Shown one piece after another: positions 59,604 through 64,000 of a stretch of 64,000 nucleotides of DNA. Origin of the DNA: Bifidobacterium callitrichos DSM 23973. GTDB lineage: Bacteria > Actinomycetota > Actinomycetes > Actinomycetales > Bifidobacteriaceae. Under the pieces are notes generated by a model. It saw only the letters and a list, made by a program, of their open reading frames with translations, did not search any database and was not told the DNA's origin. The position numbers and the translations under genes were made by a program. The first letter of the stretch is position 1, and every line of letters starts with the position of its first letter. The stretch is taken from the NCBI RefSeq assembly GCF_000741175.1, contig NZ_JGYS01000007.1, forward strand, positions 124,001-188,000. The letters are read 5' to 3'.

Positions 59604-60737
59604 ATGGTGCGGAACGGTGATCGGACTGACAGCGGTCGGGCTGATGGTCGGATCGATGGAACCGGCGTGGTGGCGTCCGGTGATGCGGGCGATACCGGTC
59701 CGACTGATCGGGCGAACCGCGCCGAACGCGTCCGCCTCAGGCTAGCCGCGTGGTGGGAGGCGAATGCGCGCGACCTGCCGTGGCGGTTCGGGCGCGCGAC
59801 CCCGTGGGGCGTATTGGTCTCCGAGGTGATGAGCCAGCAGACGCAGATGAGCCGCGTCGTGCCGTACTGGACCCAATGGATGGAACGCTGGCCCGATGCC
59901 GGGGCACTCGCCGCCGCGCCCAAGGCCGACGTGATCACCGCGTGGGGGCGTCTCGGCTACCCGCGCCGCGCGCTGCGATTGCAGGAGTGCGCGCACGTCG
60001 TCTCAAGCGAATGCGGCGACGAATTGCCGCGCGCGTACGACGCGCTTGTCGCGCTGCCCGGGGTCGGCGACTACACCGCGTCCGCCGTGATGAGCTTCGC
60101 GTACGGCGAGCGCGTGGCCGTGATCGACACGAACATCCGTCGCGTGCTCTCCCGGTTGTTCCGTGGCGAGGAGTCGCGCGGGGGAGCGGCCAGTCCCTTG
60201 GAGCGCGCGCTCGCGAACGAAGTGCTGCCGTCGGATGGTGGCGATTCGGATGATGGTCCGGATGATGGTCCGGATGATGCCGTGATGAAGGTGCCGTCGG
60301 GTGTTTCACACGGTGTTTCACACGGTGTTTCACGACATGTTCCGCGTGCGACGCCGCCGTCGGTCGTGTGGAACCAGTCGGTGATGGAGCTGGGCGCGCT
60401 GGTGTGCACGGCGAAGAACCCGTTGTGCGAGCAGTGCCCGGTGTCGGACGACTGCGCGTTCCTCGCCGCCGGGCGTCCGGGGTTGGGGGAGCGGCGCACC
60501 AGGCCACGACAGAGGTTCGAAGGCACCGACCGCCAGGTGCGCGGCATCGTGCTCAAGGCGTTGCGTGAGCTGCCTGCCGAGTCCGTGGGTTCCCAGGATC
60601 CCGATTCCCTGCCGCGCGAGCGGGTTGAGGCGCTGTGGCGTGACCATGTCCAGCTCGACGCCTGCATCGCGGGTCTTGACGAGGACGGGTTGATCGAGAT
60701 CCTGCCCGACGGGGCTTTGAGGCTGCCGCGGGGCTAG
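59604..60737 (+). CDS. mutY: A/G-specific adenine glycosylase
   Basis: The 377-residue DNA repair enzyme has the catalytic Glu in VSEVMSQQTQMSRV, the helix-hairpin-helix LPGVGDYTASAVMSF, the Asp in AVIDTNIRRVL and an iron-sulfur cluster C-x6-C-x2-C-x5-C (CTAKNPLCEQCPVSDDC). It removes adenine paired with 8-oxoguanine. A low-complexity insertion of about 45 residues (SDGGDSDDGPDDGPDDAVMK, then repeated GVSH) splits the domain. The C-terminal NUDIX-like domain of E. coli MutY is absent or very short. Confidence 0.9.
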   Translation: MVRNGDRTDSGRADGRIDGTGVVASGDAGDTGPTDRANRAERVRLRLAAWWEANARDLPWRFGRATPWGVLVSEVMSQQTQMSRVVPYWTQWMERWPDAGALAAAPKADVITAWGRLGYPRRALRLQECAHVVSSECGDELPRAYDALVALPGVGDYTASAVMSFAYGERVAVIDTNIRRVLSRLFRGEESRGGAASPLERALANEVLPSDGGDSDDGPDDGPDDAVMKVPSGVSHGVSHGVSRHVPRATPPSVVWNQSVMELGALVCTAKNPLCEQCPVSDDCAFLAAGRPGLGERRTRPRQRFEGTDRQVRGIVLKALRELPAESVGSQDPDSLPRERVEALWRDHVQLDACIAGLDEDGLIEILPDGALRLPRG

Positions 60738-60815
60738 GCCCGGCGCGTGTGAGGTATTGGGAGAATCGTCTGTTCCGCGCGTATCGAACGCGTTCGTCCG
60801 TACACTGGGGATGTT

Positions 60816-61574
60816 ATGGCAGTCAGGAGGAGCAGCATGGGCGGAACCGTGAATCCCGGCGGTGCGGGTCGTCCGGGGATGACGTCGGGGAACGGGGCGT
60901 CGGGTCGGTCGGCCGGCAGTGACCGGTCTGGCGGTTCGTCTGCCGGTAGGCCCAACGGGAAGAAGCGTAAGCTCAGCAAGCGCCAGCGCGCGATCTACCG
61001 TCGTCGTCGCATCGTCGTGTTCTCGGCGCTCGTCGTCGTCCTGTTCGTGCTGGGATTCACCGTGTACAGCCTCGGACGAGGAGCCGGTGCGGTCATCAAC
61101 GTGGCCACGGGCAACGCCAGCCATGCCGTCCTCGAACGCTCCACCTCGCCCGAACCGCATCACAGTGCCACCGTGAAGAACTGCACGGCGAAGAACACGC
61201 GGCTTGAACTGACGGCGAAGACCGCCACCGTCGCGGTCGGCGGCTCGCTTGACTGGGTGGCGACGATCACGCACGAGGGTTCCGACTCCTGCATCATCGA
61301 CGCGTCCGACTCCGGGCGCGTGCTCACCATCACCTCCGGCGGCGAAACCGTGTGGCGCTCCGACTCCTGTCCGACCGAGGCGCGCACGCTCCTCATGGCC
61401 AAGGGCGACAAGGACGTCCAGACGATCACGTGGAACGCGAGCCGCACGTCCGACCAGTGCGTCAAGAACCGGGACGATCTGCCCAAGGTGGATCGCGGCA
61501 CGTACGTGGGCGTGCTGAGTCTCAAGAACGCGCCGAAGGTCAAGAGTCAGCCGGTCACGGTCGAGGTGCAGTGA
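60816..61574 (+). CDS. Single-pass membrane protein with beta-rich outer domain
   Basis: The 252-residue protein has a Gly/Ser-rich basic N-terminus (GKKRKLSKRQRAIYRRRRI), one membrane helix (VVFSALVVVLFVLGFTVYSL) and an outer domain with four Cys (KNCTAKN, DSCIID, DSCPTE and DQCVKN) and strands such as TRLELTAKTATVAVGG. The pattern suggests a disulfide-linked Ig-like fold, as in DUF4232-like proteins, which I cannot confirm. It lies between mutY and rpoB with no coupling. Confidence 0.65.
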   Translation: MAVRRSSMGGTVNPGGAGRPGMTSGNGASGRSAGSDRSGGSSAGRPNGKKRKLSKRQRAIYRRRRIVVFSALVVVLFVLGFTVYSLGRGAGAVINVATGNASHAVLERSTSPEPHHSATVKNCTAKNTRLELTAKTATVAVGGSLDWVATITHEGSDSCIIDASDSGRVLTITSGGETVWRSDSCPTEARTLLMAKGDKDVQTITWNASRTSDQCVKNRDDLPKVDRGTYVGVLSLKNAPKVKSQPVTVEVQ

Positions 61575-61767
61575 CGGCTGAGAGCGTCTGTAGCGTCTGT
61601 AGTGGAAGCGCGGGACGTCACTGGGGCGCTGTCGACACCGGCAAATGCCGAAAATACCGAATCGGCCGCCAATAGTCATGTGATTTGTGAAGGAAATGTG
61701 CTGATTTGATTCCGTCGTGTGGGGAGATCGTCTCGCCGCGGTAAAGAGTCCACCCTTACCACTACAT

Positions 61768-61796
61768 TTGTTTACTTGCATATGGCGTGTCATATT
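61768..61796 (+). promoter_or_regulatory. Likely rpoB promoter
   Basis: TTGTTT (61768-61773) and CATATT (61791-61796) are separated by 17 bp. They lie about 100 bp before the TTG start codon. This is a fair match to a sigma-70 type promoter. No other gene is in 61575-61898. Confidence 0.45.
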
Positions 61797-61898
61797 GCGG
61801 GCATGCCGTCAACGATGAAGCGCCCGCACAGGCATATGGTGGCCGTGCCGGCGCTCCCGGGGAAACCATACGATCTAGCGAGCGATAAGGAACGTCCA

Positions 61899-64000
61899 TT
61901 GGCTACTGAGTCCAAGACGAACACCACCACCATCACCGCACGCGCCGACCAGCACGACATCGACCTGCACAAGGCGTCGGACCGCGTGAACTTCGGTTCC
62001 ATCAAGGAACCCATCGATGTGCCCTACCTGCTGGGCGTGCAGACCGACAGCTTCGACTGGCTGATCGGCAACGACCGCTGGAAGGCGCGCGTCGCCGAGG
62101 ACGAGAAGAACGGCACCGTCACCACGCCGCACACCTCCGGCCTCGATGAGGTCTTCAACGAGATCTCTCCGATCGAGAACTTCGCGCAGACCATGTCCCT
62201 GACCTTCTCCGACCCGTACTTCGAGGAGCCGCGCCACACGGTCCAGGAGTGCAAGGAGAAGGACTACACCTACTCCGCGCCGCTGTACGTCAACGCCGAG
62301 TTCGAGAACGGCGAGACCGGCGAGATCAAGTCCCAGACCGTGTTCATGGGCGACTTCCCGCTGCAGACCGCGCACGGCACCTTCATCATCGGCGGCACCG
62401 AGCGTGTCATCGTCTCCCAGCTCGTGCGCTCCCCGGGCGTCTACTTCGACCGCCAGCAGGACCGCACCTCCGATAAGGAGGTCTTCGGCGCGAAGATCAT
62501 CCCGTCGCGCGGCGCGTGGCTCGAGTTCGAGATCGACAAGAAGGACCAGCCGCAGGTGCGCGTGGACCGCAAGCGCAAGCAGTCCGCGATCGTCTTCCTC
62601 ATGGCCATCGGCATGACCAAGCCGGAGATCCGCGAGGCGTTCAAGGACTACCCGCTGGTGCTCGACGCCCTGGAGAAGGAGCAGCTGCAGACCCAGGACG
62701 AGGCCCTCGTCGACCTCTACCGCAAGATCCGCCCGGCCGACACCCCGACCCCGGACGCCGGCAAGAACCTGCTCGACTCCTTCTACTTCAACACCAAGCG
62801 CTACGATCTGGCGCGCGTCGGCCGCTACAAGATCGATCGCAAGCTCGGCCTCGAGACCGACATCAACGATCGCAGCCTCAAGCACGAGGACATCATCGCG
62901 ACGATCAAGTACCTCGTCACCCTGCACGACGGCAAGACCACCTTCCCGGGCAAGCGCAACGGCGAGGACGTGGAGCTGCGCGTCGACGTCGACGATATCG
63001 ACCACTTCGGCAACCGCCGCATCCGCCAGGTCGGCGAGCTGATCCAGAACCAGCTGCGAACCGGCCTGAGCCGTATGGAGCGCGTCGTGCGCGAGCGCAT
63101 GACCACCCAGGACGCCGAGGCCATCACCCCGCAGTCCCTGATCAACATCCGCCCGGTGAACGCCACCATCAAGGAGTTCTTCGGCACCTCCCAGCTGAGC
63201 CAGTTCATGGATCAGAACAACCCGCTCTCCGGCGTGACGAACAAGCGTCGTCTCTCCGCGCTGGGCCCCGGCGGCCTCTCCCGCGACCGCGCCTCCATGG
63301 AGGTGCGCGACGTGCACCCGTCCCACTTCGGCCGTATGTGCCCGATCGAGTCCCCTGAAGGCCCGAACATCGGTCTGATCGGCTCGCTGGCGACCTTCGG
63401 CCGCGTCAACCCGTTCGGCTTCATCGAGACCCCGTACCGCAAGGTCGTCGACGGCCACGTCACCGACGAGGTCGAGTACATGACCGCCGACCGCGATCTC
63501 GACCACGTGATCGCCCAGGCCAACCAGGAGCTCGACAAGGACGGCAACTTCGTTCAGGACGAGGCCCTTGCCCGAGTCGGCGAGGAGGAGGCGGTCGATG
63601 TCCCGGTCAGCCAGGTCGACTACATGGACGTTTCCCCGCGCCAGATGGTCTCCCTCGGCGCCTCGCTGATCCCGTTCCTCGAGCACGACGAGGGCCACCG
63701 AGCGCTGATGGGCACCAACATGCAGCGTCAGGCCGTCCCGCTGATCGAGTCCGAGCGCCCGCTCGTGGGCACCGGCTCCGAGTGGCGCGCCGCCAACGAC
63801 TCCGGCGACGTCATCAAGTCCGAGAAGGACGGCGTGGTCACCTACGTGTCCGCCGACATGATCCGCGTGATGAACGACGACGGCACCACCAGCTCCTACA
63901 AGCTGGCCAAGTTCCAGCGTTCCAACCAGACCACCTGCTACAACCAGCGTCCGATCGTCCACGACGGCGAGCGCGTCGAGGCCGGCACCGTGATGGCCGA
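61899..64000 (+). CDS. rpoB: RNA polymerase beta subunit, N-terminal part
   Basis: The frame is open to the window end and gives 700 residues of RpoB. It starts TTG ([19 protein letters not shown]), with AAGGAA upstream. Conserved blocks include [29 protein letters not shown] text ([20 protein letters not shown]) and the rifampicin region [16 protein letters not shown] to [12 protein letters not shown]. At the position of E. coli His526 the codon at 63240-63242 is AAC (Asn), while residues matching 513, 516, 522, 529 and 531 are the usual ones. The gene continues past the window. Confidence 0.98.
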   Translation, partial: MATESKTNTTTITARADQHDIDLHKASDRVNFGSIKEPIDVPYLLGVQTDSFDWLIGNDRWKARVAEDEKNGTVTTPHTSGLDEVFNEISPIENFAQTMSLTFSDPYFEEPRHTVQECKEKDYTYSAPLYVNAEFENGETGEIKSQTVFMGDFPLQTAHGTFIIGGTERVIVSQLVRSPGVYFDRQQDRTSDKEVFGAKIIPSRGAWLEFEIDKKDQPQVRVDRKRKQSAIVFLMAIGMTKPEIREAFKDYPLVLDALEKEQLQTQDEALVDLYRKIRPADTPTPDAGKNLLDSFYFNTKRYDLARVGRYKIDRKLGLETDINDRSLKHEDIIATIKYLVTLHDGKTTFPGKRNGEDVELRVDVDDIDHFGNRRIRQVGELIQNQLRTGLSRMERVVRERMTTQDAEAITPQSLINIRPVNATIKEFFGTSQLSQFMDQNNPLSGVTNKRRLSALGPGGLSRDRASMEVRDVHPSHFGRMCPIESPEGPNIGLIGSLATFGRVNPFGFIETPYRKVVDGHVTDEVEYMTADRDLDHVIAQANQELDKDGNFVQDEALARVGEEEAVDVPVSQVDYMDVSPRQMVSLGASLIPFLEHDEGHRALMGTNMQRQAVPLIESERPLVGTGSEWRAANDSGDVIKSEKDGVVTYVSADMIRVMNDDGTTSSYKLAKFQRSNQTTCYNQRPIVHDGERVEAGTVMA

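Noticed and set aside
1..64000. tRNA, rRNA or tmRNA genes
   Set aside because: I looked for cloverleaf-like conserved text such as GGTTCGAATCC and found none I could support. A dedicated scan would be decisive.

Overview
The window reads as chromosomal DNA of a Bifidobacterium-like actinobacterium. It is GC-rich, and its rpoB start is TTG with a protein that resembles bifidobacterial RpoB from memory. It has a DeoR-galT-galK cluster, surface proteins ending in LAETG or IAKTG sorting signals, a fused rmlC-rmlD gene, a lone gcvH plus lipoate ligase, and a UPF0237/UPF0210 pair. No database search was possible, so the genus is an inference from gene families and synteny.

Region 1 (1-3.4 kb) holds the end of an AlbA/HATPase-type regulator gene and the dTDP-rhamnose genes rmlCD and rmlA. 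Region 2 (3.4-18.4 kb) is an accessory patchwork. It contains an intact four-gene minus-strand operon (Panacea antitoxin, Doc-like protein, DUF6978-like, DUF1828/1829), two AAA_14/DUF4143 ATPases, an intact hipBA, a decayed second hipBA, a fused MNT-HEPN protein and a complete IS21-family element with a 4-bp target duplication. Several broken fragments are duplicated across this region (DUF1829 three times, DUF234 ATPase twice, an ISL3-like transposase end). Region 3 (18.4-31.9 kb) is mostly cell envelope: a polysaccharide polymerase/ligase-like membrane protein, a low-molecular-weight tyrosine phosphatase, two sortase-signal surface proteins, an XRE/membrane pair, a DUF559 nuclease-like protein, a G5-domain lytic transglycosylase (Rpf-like), a large single-pass low-complexity protein and thioredoxin, followed by an alpha/beta hydrolase and NudC.

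Region 4 (32-64 kb) is core-like: L,D-transpeptidase, gcvH-App1, an S9 peptidase, leuB, a fused lipoate ligase, a Crp/Fnr regulator, a class A penicillin-binding protein, an old yellow enzyme, pyrD, the galactose genes, an MFS exporter, UPF0237/UPF0210, trmL, two glycosyltransferases, mutY, a small membrane protein and the start of rpoB. The rpoB fragment carries Asn where E. coli RpoB has His526, a known rifampicin-resistance position.

The most unusual signal is non-coding. Intergenic islands at 3.7-4.25, 14.9-15.0, 16.65-16.9, 18.05-18.36, 24.6-24.97, 46.3-46.4 and 55.4-55.7 kb share one layout but use different sequence 'words'. Each has a short word, a spacer of about 14 to 34 nt, the reverse complement of the word, a short linker, and then the same again. 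They are not CRISPR arrays and encode no convincing protein. I consider them the best candidate for an undescribed element class.
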